Of a DNA stretch of 37,894 bases, positions 7,599-15,391 are shown in pieces. A program made the translations under genes and the position numbers. The stretch is taken from the NCBI RefSeq assembly GCF_000342165.1, contig NZ_AMRV01000015.1, forward strand, positions 1-37,894, read 5' to 3'. How positions within the stretch are numbered: position 1 is the first letter of the stretch; every line of letters begins with the position of its first letter. This stretch comes from Pacificimonas flava. Its GTDB lineage: Bacteria > Pseudomonadota > Alphaproteobacteria > Sphingomonadales > Sphingomonadaceae. The notes under the pieces are model-generated. The model searched no databases. It worked only from the letters and a program-made list of their open reading frames with translations, and was not told where the DNA came from.

Positions 7599-7925
7599 CT
7601 ACTGACATGGCCAAGCCTTCGCTAACGAGCGTTCAGCTCCGGCCACCATATGAACACTCATAAAATAGCTATTCTGCTCCGCCCAGCGTAAATATGCCGC
7701 GCGCAGCGCCGATCGGTCATAGCGTGGAGCGCGGCATTCCGCTTTTCGCGCGACGATCATCATGTCGAGCACGCCTTGGAGGTAAGCGCCGCATCGCGGC
7801 TCATTCGCTTGACAGCTTACGAACAACGCCGAGCCCGTCGCCGACGCGGGTTCGGTTTGGCCGATCGCACTATCAGGCAGGGCGGCCAAAGCGGCGCATA
7901 ACAATATCCATCGCCTTGGCCGCAT
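7599..7925 (-). CDS. Rap1a/Tai-family immunity-like secreted protein
   Basis: A 108-residue protein with a signal peptide (MRPRRWILLCAALAALPDSAIG, cleavage near residue 22). The mature part has paired cysteines (SCQANEPRCGAYLQGVLD) and a C-terminal AKAWPC. This pattern resembles the Rap1a/Tai family, originally periplasmic immunity proteins against type VI amidase effectors, many members of which have no known role. It is the last gene of the leftward cargo of the transposon. Its place beside PepSY and DUF1259 genes, rather than a type VI locus, suggests an envelope role in metal stress; that is inference. Confidence 0.68.
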   Translation of the reverse strand: MRPRRWILLCAALAALPDSAIGQTEPASATGSALFVSCQANEPRCGAYLQGVLDMMIVARKAECRAPRYDRSALRAAYLRWAEQNSYFMSVHMVAGAERSLAKAWPCQ

Positions 7926-8000
7926 TTTCGTCTCCTATTCCGCAGTATCATTTCGGAAGGGGCGCACGGCCCTCGACGGCCGGCGCCCCGTGCTGATCCA

Positions 8001-8324
8001 TCATTCGCGGCCGAGCACCTGGCCTTCGGGCGTGACGAACAGTTCGATCGTCTTTCCGTCGCTGTTCTTGCCCTTGATTTCATAGAGCGTGCTTCCGTCC
8101 GCCTTTCGGGTGACTTGCTCCGCTTTGCTTATTGACGCGAGTTGCGCGCGTGCCGCGTTCATCGCGGCCTCGGGCACCTGAGCAAGCGGGATGTCTCGTT
8201 CGCTGTGCTTGCCGATTATCCGGTTTTCGTTCGCCTCGTGGTTTTGCGCGATCGCCACGCCCGCGATCGCCAGCGCGGCCGCGCCCACGCCTGCGACAAC
8301 AGTGAGAGTTCGTTTGCTAGCCAT
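8001..8324 (-). CDS. PepSY-domain periplasmic protein
   Basis: About 107 residues from the chosen start. MASKRTLTVVAGVGAAALAI forms a signal peptide or single anchor, followed by a PepSY-like domain: VPEAAMNAARAQLA, then ADGSTLYEIKGKNSDGKTIELFV and a final GQVLGRE. PepSY domains are small periplasmic or membrane modules of uncertain function, sometimes inhibitory to peptidases. The open frame extends to 8405, overlapping the DUF1259 gene by four bases (ATGA); that longer start would put 27 polar residues before the signal, so I prefer 8324, preceded by AGGAAG. Translational coupling with DUF1259 nevertheless remains possible. Confidence 0.78.
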   Translation of the reverse strand: MASKRTLTVVAGVGAAALAIAGVAIAQNHEANENRIIGKHSERDIPLAQVPEAAMNAARAQLASISKAEQVTRKADGSTLYEIKGKNSDGKTIELFVTPEGQVLGRE

Positions 8325-8401
8325 GTTCCATTCCACTTCCTGCATAAGGGCCGTGGGGTCGGGCGGGCGGCGGTTACGGCCCAATGAGCCGTCGTCCGAG
8401 T

Positions 8402-9292
8402 TCAACTCCTCTGATTGTTCATCCTGTCGAGCGCCGCGCGCAGCCCACGGGCGAGCTTGGCTGCGTCGTCGTTGGCCCAGAAGTGCATGAAGAACAGCCG
8501 CGGCTCGTCGTTTAGCATATGATTATGCAGCGCCGTGACCTCGATCCCGTTCGTCCGCAGCACGCGCAGGACCGGATCGACCTCGTTTGCGACAAGTACG
8601 AAATCGCCGGTGATGGCGGCTCGGCCGTCCCCGGTTGGCTGAAAGTTGATCGCGGTCGCCGTGCCCATCGTCGGCGGAGTCTCCATATCGCCGTCCATCA
8701 GCCGCTCGGCGCGCGGAAAGCTGTATTGGAGGATGCCACCGGCCGTCTTGCCCTCACCGCCCATCAACCGGTTGAGCGCGGCCACATCGAGGTCGAGCCG
8801 CGATGCGGCTGCGCTGGCCGAAGGCGATTGCGGCGCGGCGAGCGGGGTCCGACTGGCTGATAGCGCTTGCCGGAGCGCGGCCGCGAGCTTCACCGGGTCG
8901 CCGTGGCCGGCAATGTGCATGTACATGGTCGCAGGCGAAGAGCGGAGCAGGTGATTGTGGAGCGCGGTGATCGTAAAACCGCTTGCGAGCAGGCGGCTCA
9001 AAACGGGGTTCACCTCGTCGTGAGTCAGCACGAGATCGCCCATCACCATCGCCTCGTCGCCCATCGGCTGAAACGCCGCCCAAGAGCCGAGCGCGAGGGA
9101 GGGCTTGATCGTCACCCCATCCAGCGTGACGCTCAGGTCCGAACGCGGGAAGCTGTAGCGGTGAACGCCCCCCGGCTGTTCGGCCCCCGCTCGTCCTATC
9201 GCCCGGTCGACAGCCGACCAGTCCGGCGCTGCCCATGCCGGGCTTGCCAGCAGGAGGCTGGCGAATCCCAAGGCGATGGTCTTTTTCAGCAT
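8402..9292 (-). CDS. DUF1259 (LppY/LpqO-like) exported protein with two repeats
   Basis: A 296-residue protein with a clear signal peptide (LGFASLLLASPAWAAPDW). The mature part is two tandem copies of the DUF1259 module. The first has YSFPRSDLSVTLDGV, FQPMGDEAMVMGDLVL and TALHNHLL; the second has YSFPRAER, FQPTGDGRAAITGDFVL and TALHNHML. The repeated ALHNH motif, with an FMHFWA or YMHIAG partner, could bind metal, though the family has no established activity. It is the first gene of the leftward cargo operon of the transposon and is divergent from chrB across 168 bases, so chromate-dependent co-regulation is plausible. A periplasmic location is expected. Confidence 0.85.
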   Translation of the reverse strand: MLKKTIALGFASLLLASPAWAAPDWSAVDRAIGRAGAEQPGGVHRYSFPRSDLSVTLDGVTIKPSLALGSWAAFQPMGDEAMVMGDLVLTHDEVNPVLSRLLASGFTITALHNHLLRSSPATMYMHIAGHGDPVKLAAALRQALSASRTPLAAPQSPSASAAASRLDLDVAALNRLMGGEGKTAGGILQYSFPRAERLMDGDMETPPTMGTATAINFQPTGDGRAAITGDFVLVANEVDPVLRVLRTNGIEVTALHNHMLNDEPRLFFMHFWANDDAAKLARGLRAALDRMNNQRS

Positions 9293-9416
9293 AATTGATC
9301 CTTCATCAGCGCACTCGACACGGAAAGCCTCACGTCATGCGAGCGCGCCGCCGGCGAGCCGCGACATTGCGCTCCGGTTTCTTTCTTCGGGATAAGCAGT
9401 CCTATGCTCATGAGGC

Positions 9417-9445
9417 TTGTGATGCAACCCTTACACTTGTAGGCT
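9417..9445 (+). promoter_or_regulatory. chrB promoter with embedded dyad operator candidate
   Basis: TTGTGA (9417-9422) and TAGGCT (9440-9445) are spaced by 17 bases, 15 bases upstream of the chrB start. The spacer contains TACA-CT-TGTA (9432-9441), a short dyad placed where a repressor would block RNA polymerase. ChrB proteins are known chromate-responsive regulators, so this is a reasonable operator candidate; the assignment is by position and pattern only. Confidence 0.42.
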
Positions 9446-9460
9446 AGTGACGATACAACT

Positions 9461-10411
9461 ATGACAAACACACAAGCTTCCCCTTGGTTGCTCCTGATCC
9501 CGCAGCTTCCGGCTAAGCCTGCCTATTTGCGGGTGAAGGTCTGGCGGCGTTTGCAGGCGATCGGGGCCGCGCCGCTCAAGAACGCCGTCCATGCGCTCCC
9601 CAATCGCGAGGACACGCGCGCGCTGTTCGAAGAACTGCATCGCGAGATCACCGAAAATGGCGGCGAGGCGCTGATCCTCGAAGCGCGCCTTGTCGGCGGC
9701 ATGGGCGATGCGGAGCTGCGCGGAGTGTTCGACGCTGCGCGTGACGCCGACTATGAGGAGTTGGCACGCGAGGCGCGCGCGCTGTGTGAGGGCGAGTATG
9801 TCGCGGCGGCGGATGTGGGCCGCCTGCGCAAACGCCTGAACGAGGTCGCCGCGATCGACTTTTTCGGTGCGCATGGTCGGCAGGCGGCACAGGCCGCCAT
9901 CACCGAGGCGGACCGCCGCTCTCACCAACATCCCGATGTGAGCGGCCCCGGTGCGCCCGAGCTGACCCCGGCGGAGCTAAAGCGCCGCGTTTGGGTGACG
10001 CGCCGCCATGTCCATGTCGATCGCATCGCGTCCGCCTGGCTCATTCGCCGCTTCATCGACCCCGAGGCGAGCTTCAAGTTCGTCGAGGGCAAAGGATATG
10101 TGCCGGAGCCTGACGAACTGAGGTTCGACATGGCGGACGCTGAGTTCACCCACGAAGGCGACCGCTGCTCCTTCGAGACCTTGGTGTTCCTCACCGGTCT
10201 CGAGACCGACCCCGCGCTGCGGGCGCTCGGCGAAATTGTTCACGACCTTGATATTGCCGATGCTCGGTTCGAGCGCCCGGAAACTCCGGGAGTGAGCGCG
10301 CTTATCGCCGGCATCTGTGCCGGCACCGACGACGACGAGGAGCGGATCGCGCGCGGATCGACCGCGCTCGACGGATTCTATGCTCACTTCACCCGGCGAA
10401 AAGAGGACTAA
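9461..10411 (+). CDS. chrB: chromate resistance regulator ChrB
   Basis: A 316-residue ChrB protein. The N-terminal half (WLLLIPQLPAKPAYLRVKVW, then LKNAVHALPNREDT) is the DNA-binding/PaaX-like part. The C-terminal ChrB domain is marked by RVWVTRRHVHVDRIASAWLI, FIDPEASFKFV, and HEGDRCSFETLV with HDLDIAD. In characterised systems ChrB senses chromate and controls the chr operon. chrA starts two bases after its stop, so the genes are cotranscribed. It is the first plus-strand gene of the transposon cargo. The N-terminal start is supported by the TTG-N17-TAGGCT promoter just upstream and similarity from the first residues. Confidence 0.93.
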   Translation: MTNTQASPWLLLIPQLPAKPAYLRVKVWRRLQAIGAAPLKNAVHALPNREDTRALFEELHREITENGGEALILEARLVGGMGDAELRGVFDAARDADYEELAREARALCEGEYVAAADVGRLRKRLNEVAAIDFFGAHGRQAAQAAITEADRRSHQHPDVSGPGAPELTPAELKRRVWVTRRHVHVDRIASAWLIRRFIDPEASFKFVEGKGYVPEPDELRFDMADAEFTHEGDRCSFETLVFLTGLETDPALRALGEIVHDLDIADARFERPETPGVSALIAGICAGTDDDEERIARGSTALDGFYAHFTRRKED

Positions 10412-10413
10412 AG

Positions 10414-11811
10414 ATGGAGGCCAGCGCACGCGCTGAAATCGCAGTCGAGACGCTGCACGAGCACGGCATCAGCTTTGGCGAGGCGGTGCGCGTCTGGATC
10501 AGGGTCGCGCTGCTCAGCTTCGGCGGACCGGCGGGCCAGATAGCGGTGATGCATCGCATCCTGGTCGAGGAGAAGCGCTGGATCGGCGAGGAGCGGTTCC
10601 TCCACGCGCTCAACTATTGCATGCTGCTGCCCGGCCCTGAAGCGCAACAGCTAGCTGTCTATATTGGCTGGTTGCTCCATAAGACCAAGGGCGGCCTGGT
10701 CGCGGGCGCGCTATTCGTGCTGCCCGGCTTCCTCGCGATTTTAGGGCTCAGCTATGTCTATGTGCTGCTCGGCGAAGTGGCGCTGGTCGAGGGATTGTTC
10801 TTCGGATTGAAGGCCGCCGTGCTGGCGGTGGTGCTACAGGCGGTGGTCCGGGTGGGTTCGCGTGCCTTGAAGAACAACGTCATGCGCGGTTTTGCCGCGC
10901 TGGCGTTCGTCGCGATCTTCGTGCTCGACGTGCCCTTCCCGCTGATCGTGCTTGCCGCCGCGCTGATCGGCTTCTTCGGTGGCCGCGCTGGTTACGCCGC
11001 ATTCAAGGGCGGCGGCGGACATGGTCCCGCCGGCGCTGAGATAATCCACGACCGCGACACCGCTCTTGGCGAGGGCCTTCCCGACCATGCCCGGCCGAAC
11101 CTCTCTTGGTCGCTGCGCATCTCCGGCGTCCTGCTGCTGCTCTGGCTCGGGCCGGTCGCAGCGCTGCTGTTCGCGTTCGGCCCCGACGACGTGTTCAGCC
11201 GCATCGCCACCTTCTTCAGCCAGATGGCGGTGGTGACCTTCGGCGGCGCCTATGCGGTGCTCGCCTATGTCGCGCAGGAGGCAGTCGAGACCTATGGCTG
11301 GCTCCAGCCCGGCGAGATGCTCGACGGGCTCGGCATGGCCGAGACCACGCCCGGGCCGCTGATCATGGTGACGCAGTTCGTCGGCTTCCTCGCGGCCTTC
11401 CGCGAAGCGACCGGGCTGCCGCCGCTCGTCGCCGCGACCTTCGGCGCAATCCTCACCACCTGGGTTACCTTCCTGCCATGCTTCCTGTGGATCTTCGCCG
11501 GCGCGCCATTCATCGAGCGGCTGCGCGGCAACCGCGCATTGTCGGCCGCGCTTTCGGCGATCACCGCCGCAGTGGTCGGCGTGATCCTCAATCTGGCGGT
11601 CTGGTTTGGTATCCACACTCTGTTCGAGCAAGTCCGCGAAGTGCCGTTCGCAGCCGGCACCATCGATCTCCCAGTCCTAACGTCCGTCAACTGGCCGGCG
11701 CTGGCGCTCGCGGTGGGTGCGATACTCGCCATGTTCCGGTTCAAGGCCGGCATGCTGCCGGTGCTCGGCGTCTGCTCGGTCCTCGGGGCCGCATATGTAA
11801 TGATCATCTGA
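10414..11811 (+). CDS. chrA: chromate efflux transporter ChrA
   Basis: A 465-residue inner-membrane transporter of the CHR superfamily, long-chain (two-domain) type. The N-terminal CHR domain has LSFGGPAGQIAVMHR and LPGPEAQQLAVYIGW. The second half repeats the pattern with VTFGGAYAVLAYVAQ and GMAETTPGPLIMVTQFVGF. Ten or more hydrophobic helices are visible. It exports chromate with the proton motive force. The soluble loop between halves (residues about 195-235) is rich in charged residues. Placed directly after chrB and followed after eleven bases by the superoxide dismutase gene, it is the core resistance gene of the transposon. Confidence 0.95.
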   Translation: MEASARAEIAVETLHEHGISFGEAVRVWIRVALLSFGGPAGQIAVMHRILVEEKRWIGEERFLHALNYCMLLPGPEAQQLAVYIGWLLHKTKGGLVAGALFVLPGFLAILGLSYVYVLLGEVALVEGLFFGLKAAVLAVVLQAVVRVGSRALKNNVMRGFAALAFVAIFVLDVPFPLIVLAAALIGFFGGRAGYAAFKGGGGHGPAGAEIIHDRDTALGEGLPDHARPNLSWSLRISGVLLLLWLGPVAALLFAFGPDDVFSRIATFFSQMAVVTFGGAYAVLAYVAQEAVETYGWLQPGEMLDGLGMAETTPGPLIMVTQFVGFLAAFREATGLPPLVAATFGAILTTWVTFLPCFLWIFAGAPFIERLRGNRALSAALSAITAAVVGVILNLAVWFGIHTLFEQVREVPFAAGTIDLPVLTSVNWPALALAVGAILAMFRFKAGMLPVLGVCSVLGAAYVMII

Positions 11812-11822
11812 AGGAGTGACGC

Positions 11823-12554
11823 GTGACGATCGACCATCTTTCCCGACGCAGTGCAATCGCAACTCTTGGCATCGGAGCCGCCGCCATGACTATCAACGAA
11901 GCCTCTGCGCAGACGCCGGCCGCAGCGCCGGCGGCTGTCCCCGCCTTTGCCGGAAATCATCAGGTCAAGCCGCTCAGGTTCAATCCCGCCAGGCTTCACG
12001 GCCTCTCCGAAAGGCTGATCACATCGCACCACGAGAACAATTATGCGGGCTCGGTCAAGGCCCTGAATATGATCGAGACACGACTTGCCGCCGCGCTCGC
12101 TGACACGGACCTGCCGCCGGTGGTCTATGGCGGATTGAAGCGCGAGGAGCTGCACCGCACCGGCTCGGTCGTGCTCCATGAGGTCTATTTCGACGGGCTC
12201 GGCGGCAACGGCCAGGCAGCCGGTTCCATCCGCGACGCGCTGGGCGCGGCGTTCGGCTCGTTCGACCGCTGGGAAGCCGACTTCCGCCGTACCGGGATGA
12301 GCCTTGCCGGCGGATCGGGCTGGTGCGTGCTCGTCTACAATCTCCACACGCGCTCGCTGCACAACCATTGGGCGTGGGATCATATGCACGGTGCGATTGC
12401 CGGCGTGCCGCTGCTCGCGCTCGATATGTACGAGCACAGTTTCCACATGGATTACGGCACCGCCGCCGCCAAATATGTCGACGCCTTCTTCCGCAACATC
12501 GACTGGGAAGTGGTCGACCGGCGCTATGCCGCGGCTTTGCGCGGCGGCGGCTGA
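11823..12554 (+). CDS. Tat-exported Fe/Mn superoxide dismutase (ChrC type)
   Basis: A 243-residue Fe/Mn superoxide dismutase beginning at GTG with AAGGAG six bases upstream. The N terminus carries a twin-arginine-like signal ([17 protein letters not shown]), implying folded export to the periplasm. Metal ligands are recognisable: His in SHHENNY, His in [13 protein letters not shown], and Asp/His in [12 protein letters not shown]. In chr operons such enzymes (often called ChrC) detoxify superoxide made during chromate reduction. It lies eleven bases after chrA, in the same operon. The glycine-rich C terminus is short. No other notable departures from the family. Confidence 0.92.
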   Translation: MTIDHLSRRSAIATLGIGAAAMTINEASAQTPAAAPAAVPAFAGNHQVKPLRFNPARLHGLSERLITSHHENNYAGSVKALNMIETRLAAALADTDLPPVVYGGLKREELHRTGSVVLHEVYFDGLGGNGQAAGSIRDALGAAFGSFDRWEADFRRTGMSLAGGSGWCVLVYNLHTRSLHNHWAWDHMHGAIAGVPLLALDMYEHSFHMDYGTAAAKYVDAFFRNIDWEVVDRRYAAALRGGG

Positions 12555-12642
12555 ACCCGACCGCCGTGGCTTAACACCCACTGCTGCGCGACACCTGAGT
12601 TCGCGACCACAAAGGGGACAGGTCCGATGGGGAGATGCAACA

Positions 12643-13215
12643 ATGACATCCGGCCCGAACATCGCTCTTCTTTGGCGTGGGAAAGCAGCCGAGTGGACGC
12701 ATCGCTTTCATGAAGCCCGGCAGTGGCCGATAATGCAGGCCTTGCGGGCGCTCGGGGCGACCGCAAGGCCTGTACTGTACAGGGACGAGGCGGTTCGCGA
12801 GATTCGGGACGAGCTGCTGTCGTGCGACGCAGTGCTGGTCTGGGTGAATCCGTTGGACATTTCAGGCGACCGCTCGCAGCTCGATCCAATGCTGCGCGAA
12901 GTCGCGGGGTGCGGCGTTGTCGTCAGCGCGCATCCTGACGTGATCGCCAAAATCGGCGTCAAGGAAGTGCTCTACACAACGCGATCCATGGAATGGGGCA
13001 GCGATGTCGATCGATACGTGGACGCTGAAGGCCTTCGCGCTCGTTTCCCCGAACATCTTGCCGCAGGCCCGCGCGTGCTGAAGCCGAACTACGGCAACGG
13101 CGGCAGGAATGTATGGCGTGTCCAACTAGACGAAGCGGGAAACGCTCCGGCTTTGAAAACGTCGGTGAAAGTTCAAGAGGCCCGCCAAGGAAGCAAATCG
13201 GAGCGCATCAGCCTA
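12643..13215 (+). pseudogene. Cj0069-family protein, 5' part (split by IS5-family element)
   Basis: 191 codons are intact from an ATG preceded by GGGGAGATG. The protein begins MTSGPNIALLWRG and carries VLVWVNPLDISGDRS, VSAHPDVIAKIGVKEVLY, MEWGSDVDRY and GPRVLKPNYGNGG, which are Cj0069-family (ATP-grasp-like, function unknown) segments. The frame runs into the inserted IS at 13216 and would end shortly after in IS sequence. Deleting 13216-14066 restores a single uninterrupted frame with the downstream part. It is the fourth gene of the plus-strand chromate operon in the transposon, 88 bases after the superoxide dismutase. The parts are otherwise undamaged, so the insertion is recent. Confidence 0.85.
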
Positions 13216-14006
13216 GGCCCTGTTGACATAGTGGGTGAGCCACAGCTTTGCGGAAGCGAGGCATAGGAAGCCGAGGAAGGACGTTGCGGTTTTGTCGTAG
13301 CGCGTGGCGATCCGGCGGGATTGCTTGAGGCGGTTGAACAGCCGCTCGACCTGGTTGCGGTCCCGATAGCGCCGGAAGTCGCAAGCCGCCGGCTTACGGC
13401 GGTTCGCCTTGGGCGGGATGATCGGCAGGATGCCGCGCCACAGCAGCTCTTCGCGGACGGCGTCGCCATCATAGCCCTTGTCGGCGAGCAAGGCGTCAGG
13501 CTTGGGCACGGGCATGTCGAGCAGCGCTGGCACGGCACGGTAATCCGAGACCTCGCCCCCGGTCAGGACGAAGCCAAGAGGGCGTCCCTGACCGTCACAG
13601 CGGGCGTGGATCTTGCTCGTAAAGCCGCCGCGGCTTCGACCAAAGCCCTCCTTGCAGGTCCCCCTTTAGCGCCCGCTGCCTGAGAATGGCCGCGGACGGT
13701 CGTGCTGTCGATCATGTGCTGCCAGTCGTCGGTAAGCCCCAGATCGACCAACGTCGTCAGCATCGCGTCCCAGACGCCTTGCTCGGCCCAGCGCCGGAAC
13801 CGGACGTAGACCGAGTTCCACTTGCCATAGCGCTCGTGCATGTCGCGCCACGGGCAGCCTACCCGCAGAACGTGCAGCATTCCGTTCAGGAACCGCCGGT
13901 TGTCATGCGACGGCCGCGCCTTGCGGCCGCGCTCCGGTGGAAGCAGCGCCCCGATGACCGCCCATTCCTCGTCCGACACGTCGCCTCGACCCAAAGCCAC
14001 CTCCAA
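13213..14006 (-). CDS. IS5-family (IS427 group) transposase, read through a -1 frameshift
   Basis: The first frame encodes the N-terminal part (DVSDEEWAVIGALLPPERGRK, WRDMHERYGKWNSVYVRFRRW and DWQHMIDSTTVRGHSQAAG). A slip of -1 at AAAGGGGG (minus strand, 13660-13667) leads into a second frame with FGRSRGGFTSKIHARCDG, LLADKGYDGDAVREEL and the DDE-family end RYRDRNQVERLFNRLKQ. Neither frame alone gives a full transposase. Two-frame organisation is common in this group, so this is most likely programmed frameshifting rather than damage. The stop TAG is formed at the insertion junction, because the coding region runs through the terminal repeat to the last base of the IS. Confidence 0.85.
13216..13234 (+). 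repeat. IS5-family terminal inverted repeat (transposase 3' side)
   Basis: GGCCCTGTTGACATAGTGG; exact partner of 14046-14064. It is also coding for the last residues (HYVNRA) of the transposase on the minus strand. Confidence 0.92.
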
Positions 14007-14045
14007 AAAGGAAGCCTTGAATCAGAGATCACACCCGCTGGGAAT

Positions 14046-14064
14046 CCACTATGTCAACAGGGCC
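14046..14064 (-). repeat. IS5-family terminal inverted repeat (transposase 5' side)
   Basis: Exact 19-base complement of the repeat at 13216-13234, followed by the TA duplication at 14065-14066. It lies about 40 bases upstream of the transposase start. Confidence 0.92.
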
Positions 14065-14066
14065 TA

Positions 14067-14573
14067 GCCGAGTGCTTGGAAAGGTGGGTGCCGTTTCTAA
14101 ACGACGGCGGCGTGCTGATCGATCAGGCTTATCAGCCGCAGTCGTCCGAGGGCATGGTCCGCTGCTACGTGTGCGGGCACCGAGTGGTTGGCTTTGGGCA
14201 CAACCTGATCACTGCGCTGATGACGCCAACGGCCATTGATACAACGTCGTCAACCCCACAGCCGATGGGCCGCGCCATGTTCGGACCGGAGGTGACGCGC
14301 TTCGCAGCCTTACGGAAAGCGATGGAGGATCGCTGGATTCCAGAGATGCAAAGGTTGCTGTCGATCGTCGACCACGATCTTCCGCTTCTTTGGGACGCCG
14401 ACTTCCTATTTCGCCCTGGTGAAGCCATCAGCGATGGCTCCTATGCGCTTTGCGAGATCAATGCTAGTTCGGTTGCACCATTTCCGCCAAGCGCCGTCCA
14501 GCCAGTCGCCGCAGCGGCAATCGGTCGCGCTCTTGCCATTCGTTTGACGAAGGAGACCTCCAATCCTCATTGA
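14067..14573 (+). pseudogene. Cj0069-family protein, 3' part
   Basis: 169 codons including the stop continue the frame of 12643-13215 after removal of the IS and one TA. The segment reads AECLERWVPFLNDGGVLIDQ, EGMVRCYVCGHRVVGFGHN, DLPLLWDADFLFRPG and YALCEINASSVAPFPPSAV, matching the C-terminal half of Cj0069-family proteins, including the ligand-type DADF and CEIN segments near the end. No start codon or ribosome site of its own is convincing, so it is probably not expressed as a protein. The rejoined gene would encode 359 residues. Confidence 0.85.
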
Positions 14574-14657
14574 TATGATTCAAGCAATTCAAGAGACGTG
14601 ACATTGGTCGTATCAATCAGACAAGCCTAAGGGTGAGCGAGGCTGGGTGAAACCGGC

Positions 14658-15218
14658 TCAGGTGGCAGCGCGGAGATACTGGTAGAGGGTTTCGCGACTG
14701 ATCCCCAGGTCACGGGCGATGACGGCCTTGCGCTCGCCGTCATCAACACGGCGGTGCAGCTCGGCGACCATTTCGTCGGAGAGGGAACGTTTCCGCCCGC
14801 GATAAGCACCGCGTTGTCTGGCGACCGCAATGCCTTCGCGCTGCCGCTCCCGGATCAGGGCGCGCTCGAATTCGGCGAACGCACCCATGACCGAGAGCAT
14901 CAGGTTGGCCATCGGGGAATCCTCGCCCGAGAAGGCCAGGCTTTCCTTCACGAACTCGATCCGGACGCCTCTTTTGGTGAGGGACTGAACCAGTTTGCGC
15001 AGATCGTCGAGATTACGCGCCAATCGATCCATGCTGTGGACCACGACGGTGTCACCCTCGCGGGCGAAGGCGAGCATGGCATCGAGTTCGGGGCGGTTGA
15101 TGTCCTTGCCCGATGCCTTGTCGGTGAAAATCCGGTCGAGCGACTGCCCGTCCAACTGGCGATCGACATTCTGATCGAATGTGCTCACCCGGACGTAACC
15201 GATCCTCTGGCCTTTCAT
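14658..15218 (-). CDS. tnpR: Tn3-type serine resolvase TnpR
   Basis: A 186-residue small serine recombinase. The catalytic serine is in RIGYVRVSTFDQN (Ser12). Other hallmarks are the arginines in HSMDRLARNLDDLR and the E-helix segment MGAFAEFERALIRERQREGI. A C-terminal helix-turn-helix (RKAVIARDLGISRETLYQYL) binds the res site. It resolves cointegrates formed during replicative transposition. It is divergent from the transposase across a 173-base gap that holds the res-like site, the classic layout of the tnpR/tnpA-divergent Tn3 branch. It is complete and shows no damage. Confidence 0.95.
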   Translation of the reverse strand: MKGQRIGYVRVSTFDQNVDRQLDGQSLDRIFTDKASGKDINRPELDAMLAFAREGDTVVVHSMDRLARNLDDLRKLVQSLTKRGVRIEFVKESLAFSGEDSPMANLMLSVMGAFAEFERALIRERQREGIAVARQRGAYRGRKRSLSDEMVAELHRRVDDGERKAVIARDLGISRETLYQYLRAAT

Positions 15219-15236
15219 CGCCGCCTCCGGTCAAAA

Positions 15237-15370
15237 TGTCAGGTTGAATTCTATGACACGGCGGAACATGCGTCAATAAATGCTTGCCATAACCCTATCC
15301 TGACAGAAACCGCCGCTGCATCCTGACGTCCGGTTAGGCTATACTCCAGATTGACGCTAGCCTGTCGCTC
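15237..15370. other. res-like resolution site between tnpR and tnpA
   Basis: TGTCA (15237-15241) and TGACA (15254-15258) form a 22-base imperfect dyad like a resolvase subsite. Further TGAC/GTCA-type half sites recur up to about 15360 (TGCGTCA, CCTGACAG, CTGACG, TTGACG). Position between the divergent tnpR and tnpA is where res and both promoters lie in this transposon group. Subsite boundaries are approximate. Confidence 0.55.
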
Positions 15371-15391
15371 TCGACTCGGGATGGAGGCAGG

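Larger units (their letters stand above)
13216..14064 (-). mobile_element. IS5-family insertion sequence (849 bp) inside the Cj0069 gene
   Basis: The terminal inverted repeats GGCCCTGTTGACATAGTGG (13216-13234) and its complement (14046-14064) match over 19 bases. TA flanks both sides (13214-13215 and 14065-14066), and the reconstructed target is CTAG, typical for the IS427 group. The transposase is on the minus strand, opposite to the interrupted gene. Confidence 0.92.

Noticed and set aside
10834-11631. 265-codon minus-strand open frame
   Set aside because: Antisense to chrA, very rich in Glu, Gln, Arg and His, with no family resemblance.
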